Translations under genes and position numbers: made by a program
Part shown: positions 20,724-31,993 of the stretch, one piece after another
Layout: every line of letters begins with the position of its first letter
Numbering within the stretch: the stretch's first letter is position 1
NCBI GenBank assembly: GCA_022059125.1
Contig: JAEUWY010000012.1
Span: 2,294,001 to 2,358,000, forward strand
DNA length: 64,000 nucleotides
Direction of reading: 5' to 3'
From: Corynespora cassiicola
Lineage: Eukaryota; Ascomycota; Dothideomycetes; Pleosporales; Corynesporascaceae
Notes under the pieces: generated by a model
The model's input: the letters and a program-made list of their open reading frames with translations, nothing else
The model's database searches: none
Told to the model about the DNA's origin: nothing

Positions 20724-23283
20724 ATGAAAGTGACGTCGGAGTTCCTGGCCACAGGCGGCAACAGGAATCCTGCCGCCGCCGACTGGGACGTTGCTGGCCT
20801 GCAGTTATTGGCGTACGGTGCCGACGAGAGCATCGCACTATGGGATCCTCAGGTAGGTGCCAGGACCGCATTGGGGCGGGCTTGTTGATGACGTCTTGTA
20901 GGATGCACGCTTGACTGGCATACGGGCAATATTGCACGGCCACAAGAAGACTGTGAATTCTGTCAAGTTCTTTCCCGCAGAGGTGGATGGCGTTTCGGTG
21001 CTGCTCACTGGTGCTGCCGACCATTCGCTGCGGATATGGCGAGGGGTACGGGAGCCGGAGCTGCGCTTTGACTGTGTCAAGATCATCACCGATCACAAGG
21101 GGCCCATCTCCCGGATATCGACTCTGCCTGGCTCAGACGTGTTTGCTACGGGATCATCGGACGGGACCGTTAGGATATGGAAACTGGTCCACGACCCCAC
21201 GTTCTCGTCCGTCGAGGTCGAAGCACTGCAAACCATCACTCTCTCTCCCAAGTACTTTCCCCTGAACCTGGCCCTCGCAACATTGGACGACGACTCCATC
21301 ATCCTGGCCGTTGCAGGCACCAGAGCCACCATCCAGGTTTTCATTTCTCAAAATACCCAATTCCAACTCGCCGCTACTCTCACCGGACACGAGGGCTGGA
21401 TTCGCGCGCTGGAATTTGTGCGCGAGACCCAGGATCCGAACAGTGATTTGCTTCTCGCGTCGGCCAGCCAGGACAAGTACATTCGACTTTGGCGCGTACA
21501 CAGAGGCGAGGAGCTGCCGGCCGTGAGTAGTGCGCTCAATGATCCCGCCCTCGGGGTGCTGGGTAAGTCACTCTCGAACAAGGCCCATCGCATCGAGTCT
21601 GCATCGGCAAAGTACTCCATCACGTTTGAGGCGCTACTTCTTGGGCACGAGGACTGGATCTACACGGCATCGTGGCGGCATCGGGATGGGAAGCTACAGC
21701 TTCTTTCTACGTCTGAAGACAACTCACTGTCCATTTGGGAGTCGGATCCCAGCTCAGGAGTATGGGTGTGCACGACACGTCTCGGTGAGATTAGCGCGCA
21801 AAAGGGCTCGACCAGCGCAACGGGCAGTGCAGGTGGTTTCTGGATCGGCCTCTGGTCTCCAGACAGCAACAGCGTCGTGTCGTTGGGCAGGACAGGAAGC
21901 TGGCGGAAGTGGACGTATTCGCCCGTCTCAGACATGTGGACGCAGCAAGTGGCCATCACAGGTCATACGCGCGAGGTCAGAGGTGTGTGCTGGTCCCGTG
22001 ATGGCTCCTATCTGCTCTCTACCTCGTCGGACCAGACCACGCGCTTGTTTTCTGAGTGGAAGCGCGAGGATGGAACTGCATCATGGCACGAGTTTTCGCG
22101 GCCGCAGATTCACGGCTACGACCTCAACTGCATCTCTACGACTACCTCGTCCCAGTTCCTCTCTGGGGCAGACGAAAAACTGCTCCGTGTCTTTGACCTA
22201 CCAAAGGGCGTTGCTTCGATCCTGAACAACCTCTGCGGCTCCTCCATCTCCACTACGGATAGCACCCAAGACGCAGCTAACATCCCCGTCCTCGGTCTCT
22301 CCAACAAGGCCATCACCGCCATCTCTGACGAACCCCCCACCGAAGCCACCGCCAACGCCGACGAAGACGTAGAAGAGGGCCCGGACCCTGCATCCACGGT
22401 CAAGAAGAGCACGCTGGAGCTCGCGCACCCGCCGTTCGAGGATCACCTCGCGCGCCACCTCCTCTGGCCCGAAACGGAGAAGCTGTACGGGCACGGCTAC
22501 GAGATCTCGGCCGTCGCCACGTCGCATGATGGTAGCCTCGTGGCAACCGCCTGTCGCGCGTCGTCGCTCGACCACGCCGTGATCCGCCTCTACGACACCA
22601 AAGAGTGGCTCGAGGTCAAGCCCCCACTCAAGGCTCACAGCTTGACGGTCACGGGGCTCGCCTTCAGCGACGACGACAAGTTCCTGCTCAGCGTGGGAAG
22701 GGACAGGCAGTGGGTCGTATGGCAGCGCGACGCAGAGGACAAGTCACGGTATGCAATGTACCTCGCGAATCCGAAGGGGCATTCGCGCATGATTCTGGGG
22801 GCGGCTTGGGCGCCTACAAAGGGACTGCGACGTCCGACGTTCCTCACGGCGGGACGCGACAAGAGCGTCAAGATTTGGGAAATTCACAATGACGGTGATG
22901 GTAGTGGTGCTCCAGATGCACAAGGCGAGGACGCAAGGAAACCAGAAGCCCGGCTCTCCGCTACGGTCCCTGCGGACGTGTCCGTCACGGCTGTAGAGTG
23001 CCTGCCGCGCATCCTCACGGACGGGAGGCTCGTCTTCGCGTTCGGGACCGAGAGTGGCGGGTTGGGCGTTGCCACGGCTGCCACAGCAGGGGAGACGGAG
23101 GCGGGGGATGCGCTCACGGAGCTCCGAGTTGAGATGGTGGATGGGGGTGCGGCACCGGGGCGGACGGTGAATCAGGTAGCGTGGCGGCCGAGTGCGGATG
23201 AGCACGAAGGCGCGGGGTTGCTGCAGCTCGCGGTCGCGAGTGATGATTCGTCGGTGCGGGTTTATAATATGGGAGGGCTTTAG
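20724..23283 (+). CDS. ELP2: Elongator complex subunit Elp2 (WD40 protein)
   Basis: Scaffold subunit of Elongator, which with Elp1 and Elp3 installs the carboxymethyl-type side chain on wobble uridine of tRNAs. Two exons (20724-20852, 20902-23283; 49-nt intron GTAGGT...TTGTAG) give 836 aa, in the normal range. About a dozen WD40 blades form two propellers, for example ILHGHKKTVNSVKFF, LTGHEGWIRALEF, ITGHTREVRGVCWSRDGS, KLYGHGYEISAVATSHDGS, LKAHSLTVTGLAFSDDDKF and PKGHSRMILGAAWAP. The N-terminus reads GLQLLAYGADESIALWDPQ, as in other Elp2 proteins. Near residue 460 a Glu/Ala-rich linker separates the propellers. Confidence 0.95.
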
Positions 23284-23992
23284 ATTGGAGGCGAATTTGG
23301 GGGAGATATTGGGGATCGGGGGTGGGTATGAGAGGATGACTTGGAATGGAATCGGGTTGCCAGTCCGGCTAAGCTGGGATTAAAACAGCAAAGACACCAA
23401 AAAGGAAAGATCAATCGAGCTAGAAGTGGAGATGTGCAAAAATTCGGATTAAATTGCAGACACAACTGCAACAAAAAGTGCAATTGCAAAAGGTCCGACC
23501 CTTTCTTGCATGCATGCGGATTGGTAATATTCAACACCAGACGCAAAATCAAGCTCCCTTGCACGAGTCCCAGTACAGCATGCATGGCACCTGGCTAGCT
23601 CCCCAACTCCCAGAGTTAGCCTTCCCGCCGATGGCGCGCACAAGTCAGTCCGAACGAAGCATCGCCTACCGTACCTAGTTGGGTAGAGCATAGTACCTGA
23701 TAGCCGTCGTCTATGACACCATCGATCCCCGCATCGCATCCGGGGCTTCCACTCCGCACATGGCCCCATATCCGCACCCCGCCCCGCTTTTTTTTTGCTC
23801 AGCTTCGCGTTCAACAACCTCTTGCAACCATCTTGTGCAGAGCTGCTATCTATCCCCCCATCCATCGGAGCTTAGAGACGCAATCGCACATTTGGAGCGC
23901 ACGTGTACAGCCTCCTTCACGCGGACTTTGCTCGGGAAGCAACCTACCTACCTAGGTACCTACCTCGGGAAGAAAGATATAGCAACGACGCA
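23284..23992. other. Intergenic region with AGGT/ACCT-type palindrome
   Basis: Contains the 3' region of ELP2 and the promoter of the small DUF427 gene. A run of ACCT/AGGT units at 23942-23965 (acctacctacctaggtacct and on) lies just before the DUF427 ATG. No other coding signal. Confidence 0.45.
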
Positions 23993-24360
23993 ATGCCCCA
24001 CGCCACCGCCTCCGTAAACGGCATCACCGTCGCCGAAACGGACACGTACGAGCTCGTGGATGGGAACGTATACGTGAGCCCCCCCCACCGTCCATACCTT
24101 TCACCACACATCCCTCGCTCACAACCAACCCCCCACAGTTCCCCCCCGCCGCCCTCAAAACTTCGCACTTTACACCCAGCACTACGACCACGTACTGCCC
24201 GTACAAGGGCACGGCGTCCTACTTTACGGTGACGACGGGCAAGACCGAGGTCGCGGACGCGGCGTGGAGCTATGCGGAGCCCAAGACCGGGTTCGAAGGG
24301 ATTGGGGGGTGGGTTGCGTTTTATGGGGGGAGGGGGGGTGTGGAGGTGAAGAAGGAGTAG
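23993..24360 (+). CDS. Small single-domain DUF427 protein
   Basis: Two exons (23993-24073, 24139-24360; 65-nt intron GTGAGC...CCACAG) give 100 aa. The intron is C-rich but has proper ends and joins ELVDGNVY to FPPAALKTSHF. The second exon carries the core signature TYCPYKGTASYFTVT and the C-terminal WVAFYGGRGGVEV, matching the CPYKG and FYNEKV blocks of the larger DUF427 protein at the left edge. DUF427 has no established activity. Size and lack of targeting signals suggest a soluble one-domain protein. GGGG-rich codons near the end make the exact C-terminus (VKKE) less distinctive, but the stop at 24358-24360 is clear. Confidence 0.85.
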
Positions 24361-24692
24361 GACGGAGGCACAGGGGAGGGGGAAGTGTTTGTTTTGGAGG
24401 GTGGGCGTTTGGAGTTGGGTAGTAGTGGTTAGTGGTTCGAACGGAGAGAGAAAAAAAAAGTTGTAAGATTGGATATCAAAAACAAAGAAAGAAAAAAAAG
24501 GACATGTCGGTGGTGAAAAATGGGGGGTATATTCTGTATCTCCGTGGCCATTCCCTTCTCACCCCACCTCATCTATGAAGCCAACATGAATTTTTTGAAT
24601 CCCAAATGCATACATACGCCAGAGAAATGCAAAAGAAAACTTTGCGTGCCAAATGTCCCAGTCATAAAATGATAGAAAAGACCTGCAACGGC
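24361..24692. other. Shared 3' region between convergent genes
   Basis: Purine-rich sequence (A- and G-runs at 24440-24500) between the DUF427 gene and ENP1. No coding signal. Confidence 0.5.
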
Positions 24693-26275
24693 CTATCCAT
24701 CCACAGCCATGACCATGGTATCATCGCCATCAACACCCACAGGCGGCGGCTCAATCATCACTCCGCGCCCTCTGCCCTCGAGCAACTCCCTCCTCACTTC
24801 GGCGCTGATGCTCTTGTGCCCGCGCGTAAGCAGCAGGTCGAGAAGGGCTTCGCGCTGGTCCTCGGTGATGTCGTTGCGGTAGCGCTGCGCAAAGGCGAGC
24901 AGGCACTGGTGCCAGATGACGGGCAGCTTGCCCACGCCGCCGAGGTCGCCGGCGACCGACTCAGTGTCCATTGCGTCGCCCGAGCTGGCGCCCACGGCAC
25001 GGAAGCGCAGGAAGTGGAAGACGAGGGCGTCGATGACCTTGTAGGGGAGGGCGTACTTCTTCTCCAGGAGCGTCTTGATCATGATGTTGCACGAGCCTGC
25101 GGACTCGGGGTCGGACGACATTTGCTCGGCAGCCTGGGAGGGTGGGTTAGTGGGGTGCTCAATCTTCAATATACCCAAGGTTGCAACTCACAAGCTCACA
25201 CAGACGGTGCAGGGCGGCGGCCGAGTGGAGCACCGGCACGCTGACCTTGGCGACGACGCTGGCGACGATGGTGGCCTCGCGCTGGCTGCAGCCCTCGGAG
25301 ATCATGGGGAAGATGACGCCCTTGAAGAAGGCGCTGGGCTTGTAGAGGGCCTTCTTCAACGCATTGTAGAGATGTACATTGAGCTTGCGCGTCTCGCGGA
25401 TGTCATCTTGCACGCGGGGAAGCAGGACCGTATTGAGAAACTGCTGGGCGATGTGGGGTTTGCTGGAGATGAAGAGGCGCGTGGCCGAGTAGACGCTGTT
25501 GGGGGTCCAGTTTTCGGGGCGGGTGATGGAGAGTAGTGTCCTGGTCCGTCCGTTAGCACATGTAAATCATGCATTATCCAAGGTATACGCACTCCCATGC
25601 CGGAATCGTGGGCAAAATCTTAAAAGGCTTCGGTAGCTTGCCAGACTTGTAGCGCGACAGCAGCAGGCCAATCTTCGAGTACACCTCGACTACCTTGGCT
25701 GGTATCTCGATGGCATCCTCTGGGTCACCTCCTCCCTGAATCTCGGGCTGTCCATTTGCTTGTGCGGCCTCGTGCTGGGCGATCTTCTCGAGAATGAGGG
25801 AAGCCAGGTCAGTGCCCGGTCCTGACGGCTGGGCTTCCTCTCCCGACCAGGAAGGGAGTTTTAGGTCCGAGGGCATGAATTTGTCAAATGTAGCCAAATC
25901 ATTGGCGTCAATTTCGACCTCCTCGACCTCCTCGTCCTCGTCACCCCAAGCCTCGTCATCATCGTCGTATGTGGCGGGCTCCTCTGGGTCGTTGTCCTCG
26001 CCCAGGCGGGACTCGAAATTGAAGGCCGGGTTCGCAGATTTCGGCCGGCGCGCCTCATTCTCTAGCTCCTCCTCCTCGGCCAGATCGTGACCGAGCTCCA
26101 AAATCTTCTTGGAGCTCTTGCTGTCGACGAAGCCCTCGCCGTCATTCTCGTCCCGCGAGCGCTTCCTGCGCTTGGCGGGCTTTTGCTTCCACGGATTCGA
26201 GGGGACGTATTCTTCGGCGAGAGGGTTGTGCCTCTGGGCATCGCGCAGACCAGGGGATTTGGGCGTCTTGGGCAT
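24693..26275 (-). CDS. ENP1: Bystin / Enp1, 40S ribosome biogenesis factor
   Basis: Nucleolar factor bound to pre-40S particles, needed for 20S pre-rRNA processing and export. Three exons (26275-25593, 25540-25192, 25133-24693; introns of 52 and 58 nt) give 490 aa. The N-terminal third is charged and of low complexity, with a basic stretch (KQKPAKRRKRSRDEND, a likely nuclear signal) and an acidic run (YDDDDEAWGDEDEEVEEVE). The bystin domain follows: KLPKPFKILPTIPAWE, TLLSITRPENWTPN, FISSKPHIAQQFLN, LLPRVQDDIRETRKLN, YNALKKALYKPSAFFKG and LEKKYALPYKVIDALVFHF. It is divergent from BRE2 with 201 bp between start codons. Confidence 0.95.
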
Positions 26276-26476
26276 GGCGGCGGCGGCGGATCGTCGAGGC
26301 GTGAATGTCGAGGATGGATGGATTTGGTGTTGTGCGGGACAAAAAATGCGGGCAACTTTTTGTGTGGCCCGTGCGTCGCGACATTGCCGACCCACCGACG
26401 GAGCTGTGGCGCGTCTGCTCCAACATCCTCGCATGACAATTGCGACGCAGACGACAAAGACCACATCACCACCGCC

Positions 26477-28234
26477 ATGGCCGACTCACAGAACCACTCG
26501 CGCGCAAACACGCCCAGTATAGCCCCGCCCATGCGCCGCCCGCTCGACGAGGACCATGCCCCCGCCGTGTCGTCGCCCCTCAACCCCAACCCGGACTCCG
26601 CAGCACGCGCCCGCCCACGAGCTCCCCCGCGCGAGCAGCGAGAGAAGCGTGAGACTCTTAAGAAGAGGGAGGCGTCCGGAAACACGCGCGCTAGTACCCC
26701 GAACCCCAAGGTGGCCAAAAAGGATCATCACTCGGTCGACTCGCCCATGCGATACTCCATTCCCGAGCCCAAATACACCGATTACGACCCTCCGCGAGAC
26801 GGCATCTTCCTTTCGCACGAGCCCCACCCGCTGTTTGCTCCAGATGGCACGACGGAGCTCCGAAAGCCCCAGGACCACGCATGGAACAAAAAGGGCTACA
26901 AGTACACGCACTGCGTGGCCGACCCGCACTTTCGGCACAAACAGTTCTACAGACAGAGCGACTCCAAGCCCCATGGCCCACGCATGAGCCACGAGGACAC
27001 GGACAAGTGGTTCCACTTTGACGACAGCGCTACGATTGTCACGCAGGAAAAGGGCTGGCGGATGGGGCGGGGAAATGTGGTTGCAAGAGAGGGCAGGATG
27101 TACTACGAGGTCAAGATTCTCAAGGGTATACCCCAGGAAGGCCCCATGGACCCAATTGACCAAAAGACGGGCGATACGAGGCCGGGTCCGCATATTCGCA
27201 TGGGCTGGGCGAGGAGAGAGGCACCGCTCGACGGCCCAGTTGGCTTTGACGGCTACAGTTATGCCATAACCGATGCTCGCTTCGAGGCACAACATCGATC
27301 ACGCGCCTCCAAGATATACAAACCGCTGCCCAAGGGTGCCAAGAGCAAGCATATGAAGGCGAGACCGCCACACGGCAAGCCGGTGCCCGTAGAGTACATT
27401 ACCGACTTGCAAGCCAAGGAGGGCGACGTGATTGGCCTGGAGATTCAGCTCCCCTCGCTGGCACTCCACCGCAAGGTCGTGGAAGGCATCTACAATCCGG
27501 CCGTCGATCTTGGCGATGGCTTTGACACTCCCGACTCCAAGGATCCGTTTGAGAAGCCGCTCGACGTTATTCGCGACCGCATTCCCGTGCCGTACAAGGG
27601 CAGCTTTTACTTTGAACAGCTCGACTACCAGGTGACCAAGGCGGTCGAAGCGTACCACGACCGAGGCCCGGTGCCCAAGATCTACCCTTCGCCAAATCAC
27701 GAGGACGTGAACGTGAGATCGCTCCCGAGCTCGCACATCAAAGTATACAAGAATGGTGAAGAGATTGGGATCGCATTCGAAAACATCTTAGCCTTCTTAC
27801 CTCCAGCAAGTATGCCTTCGCAGGAAGCTCTCAAGGCCGGTGCACGGTCAGGATTCGACGACGGCATGGTCGGCTACTTTCCTGCAATTTCGGCCTTCAA
27901 TGGCGGCATTGCCCAGGTTAACTTTGGACCCGACTTTTGGTGTCCGCCCCAGGAGATGGCCAAGCAGGATATCCACATGACAGGCGACGACGCGGCAGGA
28001 AACCAGACTCTCCAAGGGCGTAAGCTGCGTGCTGTGGGCGAGAGATACAAGGAGCAGATTGCAGAGGATATCGTCTGGGACATTATCGACGAAGTCGACT
28101 TTTTCATCCAGGACGGTGGGTGGGAGTACAAGGGCGAGACCCCGCAGGACGTTGCTGGAAAGTCGACACCTAAAGCTAGGGGCTTCGCAAACCCGGACGA
28201 GAATGTGGGAGTCGAGGTTGGGCGGCGGTATTGA
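26477..28234 (+). CDS. BRE2: Bre2/Ash2L-type SPRY subunit of the Set1/COMPASS complex
   Basis: Nuclear subunit of the COMPASS histone H3 lysine-4 methyltransferase; with Sdc1 (DPY-30-like) it stimulates Set1. Single exon, 585 aa from ATG 26477. A Pro/Arg-rich disordered N-terminus (to about residue 85) precedes the split SPRY domain: ATIVTQEKGWRMGRGNVV, MYYEVKILKG, HIRMGWARREAPLDGPVGFD, KEGDVIGLEIQLPS and GEEIGIAFENILAFLPP. The C-terminal tail (EQIAEDIVWDIIDEVDFF) fits the Sdc1-binding helix. The frame is open upstream to 26087, but that part lies over the ENP1 start and shows no conservation, so the downstream ATG is preferred. Confidence 0.9.
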   Translation: MADSQNHSRANTPSIAPPMRRPLDEDHAPAVSSPLNPNPDSAARARPRAPPREQREKRETLKKREASGNTRASTPNPKVAKKDHHSVDSPMRYSIPEPKYTDYDPPRDGIFLSHEPHPLFAPDGTTELRKPQDHAWNKKGYKYTHCVADPHFRHKQFYRQSDSKPHGPRMSHEDTDKWFHFDDSATIVTQEKGWRMGRGNVVAREGRMYYEVKILKGIPQEGPMDPIDQKTGDTRPGPHIRMGWARREAPLDGPVGFDGYSYAITDARFEAQHRSRASKIYKPLPKGAKSKHMKARPPHGKPVPVEYITDLQAKEGDVIGLEIQLPSLALHRKVVEGIYNPAVDLGDGFDTPDSKDPFEKPLDVIRDRIPVPYKGSFYFEQLDYQVTKAVEAYHDRGPVPKIYPSPNHEDVNVRSLPSSHIKVYKNGEEIGIAFENILAFLPPASMPSQEALKAGARSGFDDGMVGYFPAISAFNGGIAQVNFGPDFWCPPQEMAKQDIHMTGDDAAGNQTLQGRKLRAVGERYKEQIAEDIVWDIIDEVDFFIQDGGWEYKGETPQDVAGKSTPKARGFANPDENVGVEVGRRY

Positions 28235-28660
28235 GGTTGGCGAGGCTGCTTTGTTTCTAAATATTCTATACCCACGGATGCAAGCCGACGGAAATGCGCC
28301 GGCGACGTAGGGCGCCACTGTAGAGCTAAAACAAAAGAAGTATGCAGCAGTGTGCTCCGCTGCATGCAATCTCCCGGGATCTCGCTAATGAATGAGTAAC
28401 AAGACTGACATCATCTGAGTGCTGGGTGACCATTTGGAGAAGATACGCGAATGACTCGTGCCGTGGAGAAGACGCCCAGCTAGGAAATCGGTATCTTTGC
28501 GCGCCCTTTCGGCTACAAATACCGCAATCACGCTACAAGAAAATTGGACCATGGCGGTGCAATTCCGCCCACGGCCCGCCTAAACCCTAATGGGGGAAGG
28601 TTTTCAGGCACCACCAAACTCATCCAACAACGCCACATCCAGACATGAACTCCATTCACC
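28235..28660. other. Upstream region of the decarboxylase gene
   Basis: 3' flank of BRE2 and 5' flank of the decarboxylase. No coding, RNA or repeat signal recognised. Confidence 0.45.
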
Positions 28661-28668
28661 TATAAATA
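28661..28668 (+). promoter_or_regulatory. TATA box of the decarboxylase gene
   Basis: TATAAATA lies 115 bp before the decarboxylase ATG, with a pyrimidine/CA-rich leader (caacaacaacctgc) in between. TATA-containing fungal genes tend to be regulated rather than housekeeping; that is an inference. Confidence 0.55.
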
Positions 28669-28782
28669 CATTCTTGTCCTTGATCTCTGGGAATCTCAGA
28701 TACCTTGACAATCGATTTTCCATCTTAGACTATCACTGGACAACAACAACCTGCTTTTGATCGTGCCCCACCACCCCGCATC

Positions 28783-30405
28783 ATGGATTCTTCACAGTTC
28801 CGAGATGCGGCCCATACAGCCATTGAAGACAGTACTGCGTCCCTGATGGCTCAGAAATACCTTTATATCTAACCAAAAGCCATAGTAATCAAATACTACG
28901 ACACAATTGCAGACCGGCCGGTCCTCCCCTCAATATCCCCAGGCTACCTGCGCCCCCAGCTCCCCGAGTCTGCCCCAGAAAAAGGCGAATCATGGGACAC
29001 AATCCAATCCGACATTGACAAGCTCATCATGCCCGGGTTGACTCATTGGCAATCTCCCAAATTCATGGCCTTCTTCCCTGCCAACTCGTCGTTCCCGGGC
29101 ATGCTGGGCGAAATGTACTCGGGCGCCTTCAACGCGGCGGCATTCAACTGGATCTGCTCTCCTGCCGTCACGGAGCTCGAAACCGTCGTAATGGACTGGG
29201 TCGCCAAAGCGCTGGCCCTTCCAGAGTGCTTCCTCTCCAAGGGTGAGGGCGGTGGTATCATCCAGGGCACCGCCAGCGAGGTAGTCGTCACCGCCGTCGT
29301 GGCCGCCCGCGAGCGCTACATCCGCCGCAAGCTGGCCGACATGCCCGAGGGCGAGGAGAAGCTCGATGCCGCGGCCGATCTTCGTGGGAAACTCGTCGCC
29401 CTGGGCTCCGAGCACGCGCATTCTTCTACGCAAAAGGCCGCCATCATCGCGGGCGTGCGTTTCCGCAGCGTCCCCGCGCCCGCCTCATCAGGCTATGCCG
29501 TCACTGCTGAGGCCCTCAAGACCGCCGTCGAGGCGTGCCGCGCCAAAGGTCTGGAGCCCATCTACTTCACGGCGACGCTGGGCAGCACGGCAACGTGTGC
29601 GGTCGACGACCTCGCCGCCATCGCCGCCCTCGCCCCATCATACCCGGACCTCTGGATCCATGTCGACGCCGCCTACGCCGGCTCCGCGCTAGTATGCCCA
29701 GAGTACCAGCATCTGTGCCCCCATCTCGCGGCATTCGATTCTTTCAACTTCAACATGCACAAGTGGCTCCTCGTAAACTTCGACTGCAGCGCTCTCTTCA
29801 TTAAGCGCCGCAAAGACCTCATCGACACGTACAGCATCACCCCCAGCTACCTGCGCAACCAGTTCACAGAGTCTGGCCTCGTCACCGACTACCGCGACTG
29901 GCAGATCCCACTCGGTCGCCGGTTCCGCAGCCTCAAGGTGTGGTTCGTGCTGCGCACGTACGGTATCGAGGGGTTGAGGGCTTTCATCCGCAAGCATGTT
30001 CAGCTCGGCGAGCTCTTTGCCGAGCTGTTAGCCTCGCGCAAGGATCTGTTTACGCAGGTTACGGCCCCGGCGTTTGGGCTTGTCACGTTTCAGGTTAGGC
30101 CTGCGAGCCTGCCGTCGAGCCCGGAGGCGAGCAAGGCGGCCAACATGTCGGATCCGAGCCACGAGGCGTATAGCAATGACTTCACGCCGCATGCCGACGG
30201 CGCTTGGAGGGAGGCGAGCAATGAGGTTTCGAAAAAGGTGTATGAGAGGGTGAATAATGGAGGTGAGTTTTTCCTCACGAGTACGGTGGTTGGGGGGTTG
30301 TATGTTATTAGGGTTGTTAGTGCGACGGTGACGGCGGAGGAGAAGTATATTCGGAGGGTGTTTGAGGTGTTGTGTAAGGAGGCGGAGGAGGTTAGGGGGG
30401 AGTAG
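28783..30405 (+). CDS. PLP-dependent aromatic-L-amino-acid decarboxylase (group II)
   Basis: Cytosolic enzyme expected to decarboxylate tyrosine, tryptophan or related amino acids to amines. Exon 1 (28783-28831) encodes MDSSQFRDAAHTAIED. A 54-nt intron (GTACTG...CCATAG) joins it to IIKYYDTIADRPVLPSISPG in exon 2 (28886-30405), giving 522 aa. Landmarks are LTHWQSPKFMAFFPANSSF, EGGGIIQGTASE, WIHVDAAYAGSALVCPEY and FNMHKWLLVNFDC, where Lys309 is the PLP Schiff-base lysine. The C-terminal part (GGEFFLTSTVVGGLYVIRV) is typical. It is not flanked by other amine- or alkaloid-pathway genes, so substrate and role are open. Codon use turns AT/GT-rich in the last 60 codons. Confidence 0.93.
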
Positions 30406-31993
30406 ATGGCATTACTGTGAGAGATGGGAAATGTACCTAAGTATGACTACAATCAAATTTATGTGTATGAGATGCACAGATATATTTAAAAAAAAAAAAA
30501 AAACCAGTTCAATGCTCCGAGGACGCTCGACATATAATCAGAAAAACATGAAGCGCAGATATCAAGGGTATTTAACTGCTTTCGCGTATGAAGACAAGAT
30601 GCATCGCATACTTGACATGAGGCTTTGCTAAGGACACTGTGTAGGCAGCTTCAAAAGGTGGGACCGAGAGCATCGCGTATTATTCTCCCAACACATAGAC
30701 GTCGGTACATTGATAAGATGTCACAAAAGAGCTCTGCGAGCAAAATAATCCTTTGTGTCGACCTGAAACTCTTCTCATATAGGCTACAGCAGCTCAAAGA
30801 TTGTAGTCTAGTAGCATCGAGATTAAATGGAGAAAATTGTCTTGTATTCAGAAAATTGATGTTACTGGTGTTATAGTGTTACTAGATACATTGAGTCAAA
30901 CTACACCAACACGCGAGTGCAAGTGTTGCAGATTCATGTGATTGTTTCCTTCCTATGCTCTATCCATGTTGTTGGCATCAACTTCATGTACGGTACGGTG
31001 TAGGGTGTAGGGTAAGATGTTGCTAGAATTTCACCCGATGGCTACAGCTATTCTGGTACCTAGGTACCTACCTAGGTAGGATATGTATGGGGTGCAATTC
31101 ACTTATACAGTATTACCGTAGCACCACCGTAGCGAATCAAGCGCTGCTTATTATAAGAGATTTCATTTTATCACTTAATACATCCGGTTCTTTTTTTGTC
31201 CGAAAATGCACATCAGACATCCTGCTTGCGGACCCACTGGAGGTTTCAGTATGTGCCAAGCAATGGTACCGGGAATAGAAACCAGCCAATCTGCTATTGC
31301 GCTCATGAAATGAGACCGTCTCAACTATCTGTCAATTATCTCATGATCGCGACTTCACTAGTTAACTCTCCCCTGTCATTAGCCTTGCACATATCTACAT
31401 GTCTGCAGGGATCACTAGTAAGATAGTGTGTTACCTCCACCCATGTCCGAGTTGATTCCGGTATCAGAGACGAATCTGGTAGGGTACACGATATTTTGCA
31501 TCATAGAGGTCTTTATCTGGATCTCTTGAAAATAAATCACAGCCATTTAAAGAATATTGGTATGTATAATAGACGCTATCTGATCGTCACCGGAGTACAG
31601 CGGGCCAATGAACCTTCCCGACAGCTCGTAATAGTAGACATATCTATGGACCTTTGAGAATGCACCTGCGGGATCAAAAAGATTCCGGTATTACTAAACT
31701 TACCTGTTTCAGACTCTATAGAGGCTTTAGGGGTCACATGTCGGGCTCGCCTAGGTTCGCCCTGTTCATCCGATTGGTCTTGGCGTCTTGTTCAAGATTA
31801 GCGGCCCATAGAACCCGGTATACCGAAATAATTATGGTCACAGCCATCTGCACTTTACGACTAGTCCATGATGAGGCTCTGATATAAATATCAAGTTTTC
31901 ATTCAAGACTCCTAACCTACACAAATCTTCAACGTTTTCAGCCCATCTTCGTATCTCTACATCGCTTCATATTTGATCTTTCCATTATTCGAC
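30406..31993. other. AT-rich intergenic stretch
   Basis: Begins with the decarboxylase 3' region including a poly-A run at about 30487-30502. A palindromic AGGTACCT array occupies about 31056-31080. Short open frames (maximum about 83 codons) carry no motif. Confidence 0.45.
31056..31080. repeat. AGGTACCT palindromic array
   Basis: Nested copies of CCTAGGTA / AGGTACCT form a self-complementary block. Related blocks occur at 23942-23965 and 61505-61520. Confidence 0.5.

Noticed and set aside
26087..26476. In-frame N-terminal extension of BRE2
   Set aside because: It runs antisense across the ENP1 start and coding region and shows no Bre2-like text; the ATG at 26477 gives a normal protein.
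13617..30405. A terpenoid or alkaloid biosynthetic cluster around the PaxB-like cyclase and the decarboxylase
   Set aside because: They are 14 kb apart with only housekeeping genes between, and no prenyltransferase, synthase or P450 is present.
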